This document shows, in pieces, positions 7,734-15,528 of a stretch of 64,000 bases of DNA (the stretch's first letter is position 1; every line of letters begins with the position of its first letter). The stretch is from Mucilaginibacter oryzae (GTDB lineage Bacteria; Bacteroidota; Bacteroidia; Sphingobacteriales; Sphingobacteriaceae). The stretch spans positions 124,001 to 188,000 of the forward strand of contig NZ_QGHA01000001.1 in the NCBI RefSeq assembly GCF_003148845.1, written 5' to 3'. The notes beneath the pieces were generated by a model. It ran no database searches. It saw nothing but the letters and a program-made list of their open reading frames with translations, and was not told the DNA's origin. Position numbers and translations under genes: made by a program.

Positions 7734-8876
7734 TCAACTCCCCACCTTAGCCGCCAGCCCAACCGGTAAAGCCTTCTTATTAATCACCACCGAAATGGTA
7801 TTAATAGCAAAATAAGGCACACTCACATACAAATACCCACCCAGCGGACTGGCATCTGTACCCCATGAGTTTTTAACTATAAAGTATTCGTTGCCTTTGG
7901 CATCTTTAACCATGCCGGTAATCTGCATCAGGTGGTCGTCTTGCGTTACCTGCCTGTCAAACAGGTCCTGGCGGATGTCAGCGGTTGGTGTTTTTTCGGT
8001 GAAGGTTTCAAAGTCTTTGGTTTCATCGTCTTTGGTTACCCATTTGGCCAGGCCTTTTTGCATCCTGAAGCCTTTGTTGCTTACGTCGGCATCCCAGGCT
8101 ACGGTATAGCCCTGCATAACGGCAGTTTTAACACTGGCTATAAACTGATCGAGCGGCAGGTTGTAAAACATATTGCTGTTATAGTTATCCGGGATCTCGA
8201 TGGCGAAGGTGGTGCCGTAAGGATGATGTTTAAAAGAGGTTAGCCCGATATAGCCCGAAAGTTTAAGCGGTACGTACTGCGCCGCGTAGCTTTTGGCCGT
8301 ATAGGTTTTGCCGTTGTAGCTAAAAGTTTCGGGCGGCGCGCCAAGGTAGCTGTTTAACATGGCTTTATAATCCGTTTTCCAGTTGGCAGGGATGGTATCC
8401 GGGTTGCTTTTTAATAAGTTATCCAGGTAAGTTTTTAGTTTCACTTCCATCTCCGGGTCGTGGTTTAATACCGTATCGCGACCAACGCCGGGATAAACCG
8501 CCTGCGGCATGGCGCCGAAATTATCGGTCGAGAACATAACGTCCTGCTGAATGCCGCCTTCGGTAAAGCGGGTATTGCCGCGGCGGCGGATGTATTTTTC
8601 GGCTTTATCAATGTATAAATTATACACCGTATAAACTTCCGACAGATCGGGGGATGCTTCCTTTTTGGCAAGCATTTCGCTTTCAACCAGCGATGTGGTT
8701 GCAAAGCACCAGCAGGTGCCCGAATTGCCCTGGTTTTTAACCGGGGTTGCCTGGTTGTTTTTAATCACCGTAAACCCGGGTTTGGCAGTTTCCAGGTTAA
8801 CTTTAATGGTAGGCTCCTGCGCAAACGCGCCAAACGCAATTGCCGAAAACGCCAGTAAGGAAGTTATATGTTTCAT
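7734..8876 (-). CDS. C1 family cysteine peptidase (bleomycin hydrolase/PepC-like), secreted
   Basis: A 380-residue protein with signal peptide MKHITSLLAFSAIAFGAFAQ. The papain-type catalytic set is complete: oxyanion Gln49 and nucleophile Cys55 in KNQGNSGTCWCFA, His315 in DDHLMQITGM, and Asn336 in VKNSWG. The spacing and the DDHLM motif match the bleomycin hydrolase/aminopeptidase C branch, which is usually cytoplasmic and hexameric. Here the signal peptide points to the periplasm or outside, as in other Bacteroidota C1B enzymes. It is transcribed alone with its own terminator and diverges from the gene at 9015. Confidence 0.9.
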   Translation of the reverse strand: MKHITSLLAFSAIAFGAFAQEPTIKVNLETAKPGFTVIKNNQATPVKNQGNSGTCWCFATTSLVESEMLAKKEASPDLSEVYTVYNLYIDKAEKYIRRRGNTRFTEGGIQQDVMFSTDNFGAMPQAVYPGVGRDTVLNHDPEMEVKLKTYLDNLLKSNPDTIPANWKTDYKAMLNSYLGAPPETFSYNGKTYTAKSYAAQYVPLKLSGYIGLTSFKHHPYGTTFAIEIPDNYNSNMFYNLPLDQFIASVKTAVMQGYTVAWDADVSNKGFRMQKGLAKWVTKDDETKDFETFTEKTPTADIRQDLFDRQVTQDDHLMQITGMVKDAKGNEYFIVKNSWGTDASPLGGYLYVSVPYFAINTISVVINKKALPVGLAAKVGS

Positions 8877-9014
8877 GTATTTTTGGGGACTGAAAATTAA
8901 ATGTATTAAACAAACGGGAAAGTAAGGTTAAAATGTTTAATATTAAAAATTATTGCCCGTCAAAAATCTGACGCTTTATCACAACTTACATCAGTTACAT
9001 CATTAAACTATCAT

Positions 9015-9551
9015 ATGGCTTTAGTAATCACGGGGAAATCAACCTGCAAAATTTGCAATAAAGTGATGACCGAAGATGATACTTTAATCATGTTTCCGCC
9101 ATTTGTAGCAAACCTTAAAGACCCGGTTTATTTTTTTAACGACGAAGCTTTTCATGATGCCTGCTTTCAAACTCATCCATTGGCAAACAGGGCTTTGGCT
9201 TTGAGGGAGTTGTTTGAAGCGGCGACTGCAAACAGGCTTTGCCATATCAGCCAAAAGCCTGTTTCGGCGCCGGAAGGTGGTATTTTTATACCCTTAATCA
9301 CTTCTGATGAAAACGAAGAATTATATAAATTTGATTTTATGTGTTTTGACAGAAACAACATCAGTAACTGGAACGAGCGGGAATATTTTATAGAAACAAT
9401 GAACCGCTTTAAAGCCGAAGATAAATGGCGGGACAGGCCGGGCTATGAATTTTTTGATCGGTTTTTAAAGAATTTGAATGAACCTGTTATACGCTTCGGA
9501 TCACATTTAACTCAGGCGAAGGAAATACAGCCCGGTTTTAGTTCAGGCTGA
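9015..9551 (+). CDS. Hypothetical protein with N-terminal CxxC...HxxC zinc-binding-like site
   Basis: I do not recognise a named family. The 178-residue protein is soluble and has no signal peptide. It begins with C11-K-I-C14 and, after a 32-residue stretch, H47-D-A-C50, a spacing that resembles a small treble-clef zinc site. The rest is rich in aromatic and acidic residues, and a second Cys-containing stretch, FDFMCFDRNNIS, follows. The last 14 bases overlap the 3' end of the opposite-strand gene, so the two mRNAs are complementary at their ends. Confidence 0.7.
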   Translation: MALVITGKSTCKICNKVMTEDDTLIMFPPFVANLKDPVYFFNDEAFHDACFQTHPLANRALALRELFEAATANRLCHISQKPVSAPEGGIFIPLITSDENEELYKFDFMCFDRNNISNWNEREYFIETMNRFKAEDKWRDRPGYEFFDRFLKNLNEPVIRFGSHLTQAKEIQPGFSSG

Positions 9552-10071
9552 TATGTGGCATGCCAAGCCCATCTGATAAATGATCGATAAACAGCTTGTC
9601 AAGGTAAGTTCTTAGCTTATCTACATCTTTTTGGCTAAGCGGAAACACCATCGTATAAATCTCGAAGGGAATGTCGGTTGTTTCACTATAGGATATAAAC
9701 CGGCAGTTTACACAACCAGGTTCCTTTTTATTATCAAAGTATTCAATCACCAGGCGCCCAAACAAGTTTTTTGTGGTATAATTTGTTTTGAAAACTCCGT
9801 ATTCGTGCTGGTAGCTTACTGATTTTGTATTAACAATTATATTTTCGCGGCCCCAAAAATTCCAGAGCGTATACTTTAGCAGTATCAGAAAAAACGCTCC
9901 AAAGGCCAGGGTCATGGCCAATATCCCTTCGGTTATGCCTAATATAACCGGAAACAATACCATCAGGTTAGCAAGTACCAATACAACTTTACCAACTAAC
10001 GGGTTGGTTACCTTTACAGAAATATAAATGCAAATACCATCGGTGTAAATTAATGATGCAGGTTGTTTCAT
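9538..10071 (-). CDS. Hypothetical membrane protein
   Basis: The ATG at 10071 is preferred over a GTG at 10098, giving 177 residues that start MKQPASLIYTDG. Two hydrophobic segments (about residues 23-45 and 47-67) form a hairpin, followed by a soluble domain of about 100 residues (NTKSVSYQHEYG, then a strand-rich region). The layout, two helices and then a PH-like beta domain, is common in small Bacteroidota proteins of unknown function. It is convergent with the gene at 9015, overlapping by 14 nt. Confidence 0.65.
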   Translation of the reverse strand: MKQPASLIYTDGICIYISVKVTNPLVGKVVLVLANLMVLFPVILGITEGILAMTLAFGAFFLILLKYTLWNFWGRENIIVNTKSVSYQHEYGVFKTNYTTKNLFGRLVIEYFDNKKEPGCVNCRFISYSETTDIPFEIYTMVFPLSQKDVDKLRTYLDKLFIDHLSDGLGMPHISLN

Positions 10072-10106
10072 GATTAAGGATATCGGTAAGCAGAGCACTA
10101 ATATAT

Positions 10107-10130
10107 AAAAAAGCCCCGCTTACGCGGGGC
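10107..10130 (-). terminator. Terminator of the tonB-like gene
   Basis: GCCCCGC (10113-10119) and GCGGGGC (10124-10130) form a perfect GC stem; on the minus strand it is followed by TTTTTTATATAT. It lies about 50 nt after the stop of the TonB gene. Confidence 0.85.
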
Positions 10131-10182
10131 ACCTACACACAATCAGCAATCTAAAACACACATCAATTAAAAACCCCCATTA

Positions 10183-11028
10183 TTATTCTTCTGTAGATAA
10201 CTGAAAGCTGATCGGGATACTGTACCTAACCCTTACGTTCTGACCGTTTTGTACGCCGGGTTTCCAGGCTTTGGCCAGTTTTAATACACGGGTTGCTTCC
10301 TCATCAAAACCATAACCGGCACCGCGGTCTACCTTGATATTAGAAAGTGTGCCGTCTTTCTCTATAATAAAACTCATAAATACCCTGCCCGATACCCCGG
10401 CATCCTGCGCCGCAGGCGGGAAACGCAGGTTTTTTTGCAGAAACTTAGCCCAGGCTGCCGCACCGCCTACCGGCTCCGGCATCACTTCGAGGGTTTCGCC
10501 AAGGGTATGAACACCAACGTCTTCCACAACTCCTGTACCGTTCCCTCCGCCATGATTGGTTTCTTCAGGTACATTTATGGCTGTACCCTCTCCTTTAACA
10601 GTTTCGGAACCCACGGCGCTTTTATTCAGATCAGTTATTGTAGGCGGATCGGTAGTTACCTCCGTCGTAACTATCCTCGGCGTTGTATATTTTATCGTAC
10701 TCGCAGGCGTTGGCGCTGCTGCTTTTACAGGTTCGGCCTGTTGTTTCTGCGGCTCCACAACCCTATCCTCATTTTTGGGCGGCGGGGGCATAACTTTAGT
10801 CAAATCTACAGTAATCATCTTTACTAACGTTTCCTCTTTTGGTTTCGCCTTAAAAATAATGGAAGCCGTTGATAGCAAAGCCACTGCCGCAAAGGCGATC
10901 CCCATAGCCTTGGCCATGGTGCTGCCATAGGTTTTTCTTAACTCGTAAGCGCCGTAATTTTTGTTACGATGGTCAAATACAAGGTCGAGCCACTCGGTCT
11001 TGTACAAATCAAATTTGGTGATAAGCAT
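10183..11028 (-). CDS. Energy transducer TonB
   Basis: From the ATG at 11028 the protein has 281 residues and starts MLITKFDLYKTEWLDLVFDH, with RNKNYGAYELRK following, the usual N-terminus of this Bacteroidota TonB type; an upstream start would add 33 implausible residues. One transmembrane helix (about residues 37-55, AMGIAFAAVALLSTASII) is followed by a Pro/Lys/Glu-rich periplasmic linker (PPPPKNEDRVVEPQKQQ). The C-terminal TonB_C domain has GRVFMSFIIEKDGTLSNIKV and AWKPGVQNGQ. It couples the inner-membrane proton motive force to outer-membrane receptors such as the one at 28811. No ExbB/ExbD is adjacent. Confidence 0.92.
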   Translation of the reverse strand: MLITKFDLYKTEWLDLVFDHRNKNYGAYELRKTYGSTMAKAMGIAFAAVALLSTASIIFKAKPKEETLVKMITVDLTKVMPPPPKNEDRVVEPQKQQAEPVKAAAPTPASTIKYTTPRIVTTEVTTDPPTITDLNKSAVGSETVKGEGTAINVPEETNHGGGNGTGVVEDVGVHTLGETLEVMPEPVGGAAAWAKFLQKNLRFPPAAQDAGVSGRVFMSFIIEKDGTLSNIKVDRGAGYGFDEEATRVLKLAKAWKPGVQNGQNVRVRYSIPISFQLSTEE

Positions 11029-11325
11029 ATTTTCGGAATTAAATTTTAATAATAACGGTTTTAATTTTATTATATTTTGTAAAATGTAATAATTATTAAG
11101 AATAATTCCGCAAGTGAGTTTCATCATTTTTTCATCTTCGTTTTAAAATCAGCAGTAAATTAAATTTTTGATAAAAAACCGGTCAAATTCCTATTTATAT
11201 CTGCTAAAACTACAAACACATTAAAAAAAACCTATTTTTCAGATACTTTTAACAATCAAATCATCAAAAATTTAAATTATTTTAAAAAATATTAGATTTA
11301 TTTAAGGTTTTTGTTACTTTTAGAT
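11029..11325. other. AT-rich divergent intergenic region
   Basis: About 300 bp between the TonB gene (-) and a small plus-strand gene. It is strongly AT-rich with A- and T-runs and probably holds both promoters, but I cannot assign a convincing box pair. No hairpin or repeat is evident. Confidence 0.5.
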
Positions 11326-11682
11326 ATGGTAAACAGGCTTTATAAACTTATTGCCTTATTTTTAATGATCTTTTTCGGGCGTTCGGCATCCGGAAGAGAT
11401 ATATTTCAACCTTACCATCAAAAAAACTCCAAAAACACCACAGTTTCTGCCGATAGCCCACACCAAAAGCCATTCAGGTTAGCTTTTACGCTCAATAATA
11501 CGGCCGCGCCGGTTATCAATGTGCGGCAACATCGCGGCGCGCACTCCTTTCAGCATTTTGCCGCCTTTGTTTATAACTACACCCTAAGGGTCAAGTATCT
11601 TGATTTTATTTGCGGCGAGGGCTCGGGGCAACTGTCGCGCTTCCGCAAACTCATCCTTTTTCCGTTTCACGATTTTTGGTAG
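11326..11682 (+). CDS. Small hypothetical protein with N-terminal hydrophobic segment
   Basis: A 118-residue frame from ATG 11326 (an ATG also exists at 11311). It begins MVNRLYKLIALFLMIFFGRS, a possible signal peptide or anchor, followed by a basic, polar region without a recognised domain. A terminator-like hairpin follows at 11700-11740, which supports transcription. No homologous family comes to mind, so it could also be a spurious frame in the leader of the ammonium transporter gene 148 nt downstream. Confidence 0.45.
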   Translation: MVNRLYKLIALFLMIFFGRSASGRDIFQPYHQKNSKNTTVSADSPHQKPFRLAFTLNNTAAPVINVRQHRGAHSFQHFAAFVYNYTLRVKYLDFICGEGSGQLSRFRKLILFPFHDFW

Positions 11683-11699
11683 GATTAAAAACAACCCAA

Positions 11700-11740
11700 C
11701 CCAATGCCTTGATTAAGCATTTGGGATTTATTGTTTTTTT
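11700..11740 (+). terminator. Terminator downstream of small hypothetical gene
   Basis: CCCAATGC pairs with GCATTTGGG (one bulged T) and is followed within a few bases by TTGTTTTTTT. It separates the small gene at 11326 from the ammonium transporter at 11830. Confidence 0.6.
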
Positions 11741-11753
11741 AAAAATTTAGTTT

Positions 11754-11793
11754 TAATACTACCCGGTATTTTGATTGGTGCCGGGTGGTATTA
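11754..11793 (+). promoter_or_regulatory. Leader hairpin upstream of amt
   Basis: TAATACTACCCGG (11754-11766) pairs with CCGGGTGGTATTA (11781-11793) over 13 bp with one G-T pair and a 14-nt loop. No T-run follows, so it is not a classical terminator. It lies 36 nt before the amt start codon and may be a leader structure affecting mRNA stability or translation. Confidence 0.5.
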
Positions 11794-11829
11794 TTCAAAC
11801 CTTAATTTATCCTCCCTTAAACCCGAAAC

Positions 11830-13140
11830 ATGAAAAAATTCATACCCTTTGGCATACTTTTAATTGTAATAGTATTAGCCCTTATCTATCCTTCTGTTAC
11901 CCTCACCACCGTTAAAGACAGCAAAATTGACACCGGCGATACTGCCTGGCTATTAGTAAGTACCGCCCTTGTATTGATCATGACCCCCGGTCTGGCGTTT
12001 TTTTACGGCGGTATGGTTAGCAAGAAAAACGTATTATCAACCATGCTGCAAAGCTTTGTATGTATGGGCGTAATTACCGTTATATGGGTAATATTCGGTT
12101 TCAGCCTTGCCTTTGGCGAAGATAAACTGGGCGGTTTTATAGGCGATCCGTCTACCTTCTTCATGATGAAAGGCACCTTAGGCAATGCCACCTGGGAGCT
12201 TGCGCCAACTATCCCCCTGATACTGTTTGCCATGTTCCAGTTAAAATTCGCGGTAATTACCCCGGCCCTGATCACCGGCGCATTTGCCGAGCGCATTCGC
12301 TTCAATTCATATGTTATTTTCCTTTGCCTGTTTATGGTATTCATTTACGCTCCGCTGGCCCACGCTACCTGGCACCCCAAAGGTTTCCTTTTTGGTAAAG
12401 GCGTACTGGATTTTGCGGGCGGCACCGTAGTACACATGAGCGCAGGCTGGGCAGCCCTTGCATCAGCCATATACCTTAAAGGCCGTAACGAAGCTTCACA
12501 CAATCCGGCCCGTATCAGCTACGTACTGTTAGGTACAGGCCTGCTATGGTTCGGCTGGTTTGGCTTCAACGCAGGCTCGGCATTAGGTTCCGGCGCGCTG
12601 GCAGCTACCGCCCTGGCTACTACCACTACAGCTTCTGCCGCGGCGGCTATGGCCTGGATGTTTTTCGATATTCTTCGCGGTAAAAAACCGGGCGTAATGG
12701 GTGCATGTATCGGCGCAGTTGTAGGCCTTGTTGCTATTACCCCTGCAGCTGGTTTCGTAACCATCCCTCACTCATTAATTATCGGTATCGTAGCCGCAGT
12801 AGTAAGTAACCTCGTAGTGATCTGGAGAACAAAAACCAGTATTGACGATACATTGGACGTATTCCCCTGCCACGGCGTGGGCGGCATGGTTGGTATGTTA
12901 TTAACCGGTGTATTTGCTCACCAGAATGTAAATGGGGCCAATACAACCGGCAATGGTTTATATTATGGCGAAACCCATTTATTCATTATCCATTTAATTA
13001 CATTGATAGGCGTATCAGCGTTCGCTTTCTTCGGTTCATTTATTTTATTAAAAGTTACCGACATGATCAGCAAACTGCGTGTTACCCCTGAAGAAGAACT
13101 TGCAGGTCTGGATATCAGCCAACACGACGAAGAGTTATAA
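11830..13140 (+). CDS. amt: Ammonium transporter (Amt family)
   Basis: A 436-residue protein with about 11-12 membrane helices. Family signatures are visible: DTAWLLVSTALVLIMTPGLA, FFYGGMVSKKNVLSTM, DFAGGTVVHMSAGWAALASA (first conserved His of the pore pair) and DTLDVFPCHGVGGMVG (second). It conducts ammonium/ammonia across the inner membrane. It lacks the long extra N- and C-terminal segments of the second transporter at 15529, so the two are distinct subtypes. No GlnK/PII gene lies next to either one, unlike the usual glnK-amtB pair. It is followed by a clear terminator and is probably monocistronic. Confidence 0.95.
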   Translation: MKKFIPFGILLIVIVLALIYPSVTLTTVKDSKIDTGDTAWLLVSTALVLIMTPGLAFFYGGMVSKKNVLSTMLQSFVCMGVITVIWVIFGFSLAFGEDKLGGFIGDPSTFFMMKGTLGNATWELAPTIPLILFAMFQLKFAVITPALITGAFAERIRFNSYVIFLCLFMVFIYAPLAHATWHPKGFLFGKGVLDFAGGTVVHMSAGWAALASAIYLKGRNEASHNPARISYVLLGTGLLWFGWFGFNAGSALGSGALAATALATTTTASAAAAMAWMFFDILRGKKPGVMGACIGAVVGLVAITPAAGFVTIPHSLIIGIVAAVVSNLVVIWRTKTSIDDTLDVFPCHGVGGMVGMLLTGVFAHQNVNGANTTGNGLYYGETHLFIIHLITLIGVSAFAFFGSFILLKVTDMISKLRVTPEEELAGLDISQHDEEL

Positions 13141-13473
13141 ACAGATCAGGATTTACCCATCAAACCAAACCACATTAACAAACAAAATACCAGGAGGCTG
13201 CATCGCAATGGTCAGCCTCTTTTTATTTTTGGGGATTACACCGATTAATTTTTGATTTCACGGATTTTTCTTTGGGTGATTTATTGTTCTTTTGATTTCA
13301 CAGATTTTTTAGTTAGGATCTTTTTTCGAACTATAATCTGGAAGAATTAAGAAATCAACAGAATGCCAAACAAATTCGATAAATTCTTTAATTTTTTAAA
13401 TCAGGTTCAGAAAAATTGCCATTCGGAAAAAATCCGAAATTGAAAGTAAAATTTCCGAAATAAAGTTACACAA
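13141..13473. other. Intergenic region with terminator and word-like repeat
   Basis: The terminator of amt lies at 13194-13230. Directly after it, 13230-13320 holds a repeat that opens with GGGATTACACCGATTAATTT and repeats the word GATTTCAC(A/G)GATTTTT. A related copy is at 23240-23275. No gene is seen. Confidence 0.6.
13194..13230 (+). terminator. Terminator of amt
   Basis: GAGGCTG (13194-13200) pairs with CAGCCTC (13213-13219), followed by TTTTTATTTTT. It lies 54 nt after the amt stop codon. Confidence 0.8.
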
Positions 13474-14073
13474 CTACCACTCTTTAGTAGATACCCTTTT
13501 TACCTTCTTCACATCATGATGCTCCACAGTCGAGGCCTTCAGCATATAGGCTTTCAACTTATCCCCTACTTGCTTGCTGCTAACAAGCACCTGGTTTATA
13601 CAGGCATTAAAATCTGCTTTTGATAGTTTTTCAGAAGCTTTTTCAAGCGCTACATCCTTACCGTGCATAATCTCGGAGTTGCCGTAACGGTTACGCTGGT
13701 AGGGCTGGTATACAAAATCAGTAAGCCAGTAACGGTATTTATTATCCTTTACCTCTATTTTGATACTATAAGCCAGCTCGCCGCCTTCGCTGCTTCCGCC
13801 AAAAAAATTCTTTTTATTGATCACGATAACACCGGAACCGTTAAGCGCGTTGCCACCCTTATCGGCCTTTACCAGCTTAAGTTCCTTTTTGGTATAGGCT
13901 TTAGTTAAAAAAGACAAAGCCCTGTAGTAAAGCGTATCAGCTACAGCGCCGGGCTGCTCGGCAGTTTTATAATAGATGTATTTATTATACTCATCAAGCG
14001 CCAGCGAATCTTTCTGTGCGAATGCGCTCACCGAAAAAAGCAATACAAAAAAGGCAGACAATAATGTTTTCAT
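13474..14073 (-). CDS. DUF4468 domain protein, secreted
   Basis: A 199-residue protein with signal peptide MKTLLSAFFVLLFSVSAFAQ. The mature part has an alpha/beta layout with KYIYYKTAEQPG, a long helix DTLYYRALSFLTKAYTKK, and strands GNALNGSGVIVINKK and IKIEVKDNKYRYWLTDF, matching the TBP-like DUF4468 fold found in Bacteroidota. The C-terminal 30 residues are basic. Function is unknown. It lies within a nitrogen-assimilation neighbourhood, but nothing in its sequence ties it to that process. The assignment is by recognised pattern, not by search. Confidence 0.75.
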   Translation of the reverse strand: MKTLLSAFFVLLFSVSAFAQKDSLALDEYNKYIYYKTAEQPGAVADTLYYRALSFLTKAYTKKELKLVKADKGGNALNGSGVIVINKKNFFGGSSEGGELAYSIKIEVKDNKYRYWLTDFVYQPYQRNRYGNSEIMHGKDVALEKASEKLSKADFNACINQVLVSSKQVGDKLKAYMLKASTVEHHDVKKVKRVSTKEW

Positions 14074-14086
14074 TCGCCAAATATAT

Positions 14087-14118
14087 AAAAAAGCCGCTCC
14101 GGTTTTAAGCGGAACGGC
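14087..14118 (-). terminator. Terminator of the porin gene
   Basis: On the minus strand GCCGTTCCG pairs with CGGAGCGGC (one T-G), followed by TTTTTT. It lies just after the stop of the BBP2 porin gene at 14152. Confidence 0.85.
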
Positions 14119-14151
14119 CAGTGATAAAATAAGATTGAAAGTTATTTCTTA

Positions 14152-15243
14152 TTAGAAAGCGTAAACAGCTGCTACCAACACCTGCGCCGCCGATTTAGAC
14201 GGATTGCCATCATGGTTATAAAAACCAACCTGGTAAGCCGATGTCCCGGTAGTAGCAGGAACTATATAACCGGCTTTTGATCCATGATCAAACCTTACTT
14301 CCGGGATGAAAGTAAGCGGTCCCGCCTTAATGTTAGCAGTAAAAGTAACAGCGGTAACAGAAGCACCCGGAGCAGGCGCATAAGTAACCTCGCTGCTGTT
14401 GGCTTTGGTTTTAAAATACTCGCCCCTTAAGCCCAAAGTAACCGTTTTTGCCACAGCAATTTGCGGATACAAGGCAACACCACTAAAACCGCCTGTGTTA
14501 TCGCCAGGCGCCGAATAAGTAGCGGCATTTAAACCTAATTTAAAGGCATCAGTTAACTGATAAGCTGTAGTCAAATCAAACTCGGTACCTGACTGCTTGC
14601 CGGTAGCAACGTTTAAGTAAGCAGTCCAACCTTTTGCAGGCGATACAAATAACTGTGAACCAAAAGTGTTAACTTTTTTAACCGACGAATAGTAATTCCA
14701 TACATCGTTAAATACGCCGGCCATTAAGCTTACTTTATCGCTGAAAGCATAAGTTAACTTAACACCCGGGTTTTGGAATGGACCATTGGTAAACAGGTAC
14801 GAAGTTGAATAGTTAAAGTTACCTGTTGGAGCGATAACTTCATAACCAACAAATGTAGCCATGTAACCACCGGTGAGGTTTAACTTATCTGTCAGATCAT
14901 ATGAAACATATAAATTTTGAATGTGAAATGAATCACCGCCGGGACCGTTAGGGATAGATTGCGCCTGCCCGCGCGGACCAAACGACAGCTCCCCTACAAA
15001 CGCGGCCTTGCCTACTTTTTTCTTCAAGCCGAGGTCAATCATACCGATTGATACCGAGTTATGATCGCTTGCAAAACTGGTGGGGATTTGCGAACCCTTG
15101 TCAGAAAAATCGTATTTATAATAGGTATCTACCGAACCGTAAATAACCAAAGGGGCATCCGGCGTGGTTTTCACCGTGTCCTGGGCCTTTACGGTAAAGG
15201 CCGCAATTGAGAGAAATGAGAATAGTAAAAATACTTTTTTCAT
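14152..15243 (-). CDS. Putative beta-barrel porin-2 (BBP2/OmpL-like)
   Basis: A 363-residue protein with signal peptide MKKVFLLFSFLSIAAFTVKA. The mature chain alternates aromatic and polar residues in strands: VIYGSVDTYYKYDFSD, GMIDLGLKKKVGKAAFVGEL, IQNLYVSYDLTDKLNLTGG. It ends QVLVAAVYAF with the terminal Phe used for outer-membrane insertion. This matches BBP2 porins of Bacteroidota. It lies between two ammonium transporters and next to glutamine synthetase, so it may be an outer-membrane entry route for nitrogenous solutes (inference from context). It has its own terminator. Confidence 0.85.
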   Translation of the reverse strand: MKKVFLLFSFLSIAAFTVKAQDTVKTTPDAPLVIYGSVDTYYKYDFSDKGSQIPTSFASDHNSVSIGMIDLGLKKKVGKAAFVGELSFGPRGQAQSIPNGPGGDSFHIQNLYVSYDLTDKLNLTGGYMATFVGYEVIAPTGNFNYSTSYLFTNGPFQNPGVKLTYAFSDKVSLMAGVFNDVWNYYSSVKKVNTFGSQLFVSPAKGWTAYLNVATGKQSGTEFDLTTAYQLTDAFKLGLNAATYSAPGDNTGGFSGVALYPQIAVAKTVTLGLRGEYFKTKANSSEVTYAPAPGASVTAVTFTANIKAGPLTFIPEVRFDHGSKAGYIVPATTGTSAYQVGFYNHDGNPSKSAAQVLVAAVYAF

Positions 15244-15415
15244 GATAACGATTTAATTGTGAATTGATAAACTATTTTGTTAATTGTTGTTTTTTTGGGG
15301 ATATAGTACTTTAAACACTGATTATCAATACCTTGAAAACACCGGGATCATTTATGTGTCGGCATAAAAAATCCCTGTACGGTTGGCACGTTTATCAAGT
15401 CTTAAGCCATCGGTC

Positions 15416-15468
15416 TTTAGTTCAAAGTCAAAAAACACTTTCAGACTTTGAACTAAAAACTATCGGCT
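15416..15468. repeat. Inverted repeat downstream of second amt
   Basis: TTTAGTTCAAAGTC (about 15416-15429) is the exact reverse complement of GACTTTGAACTAAA (about 15445-15458), and the pairing partly continues outward. It resembles the word-like intergenic inverted repeats elsewhere in the window. It follows the stop of the amt gene at 15529 and could be its transcript end. Confidence 0.6.
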
Positions 15469-15528
15469 TAGCACCGCACTCACCAACCGCACAAGGCATC
15501 AAATATTTTTAAGCAATATGCTTGGGTA

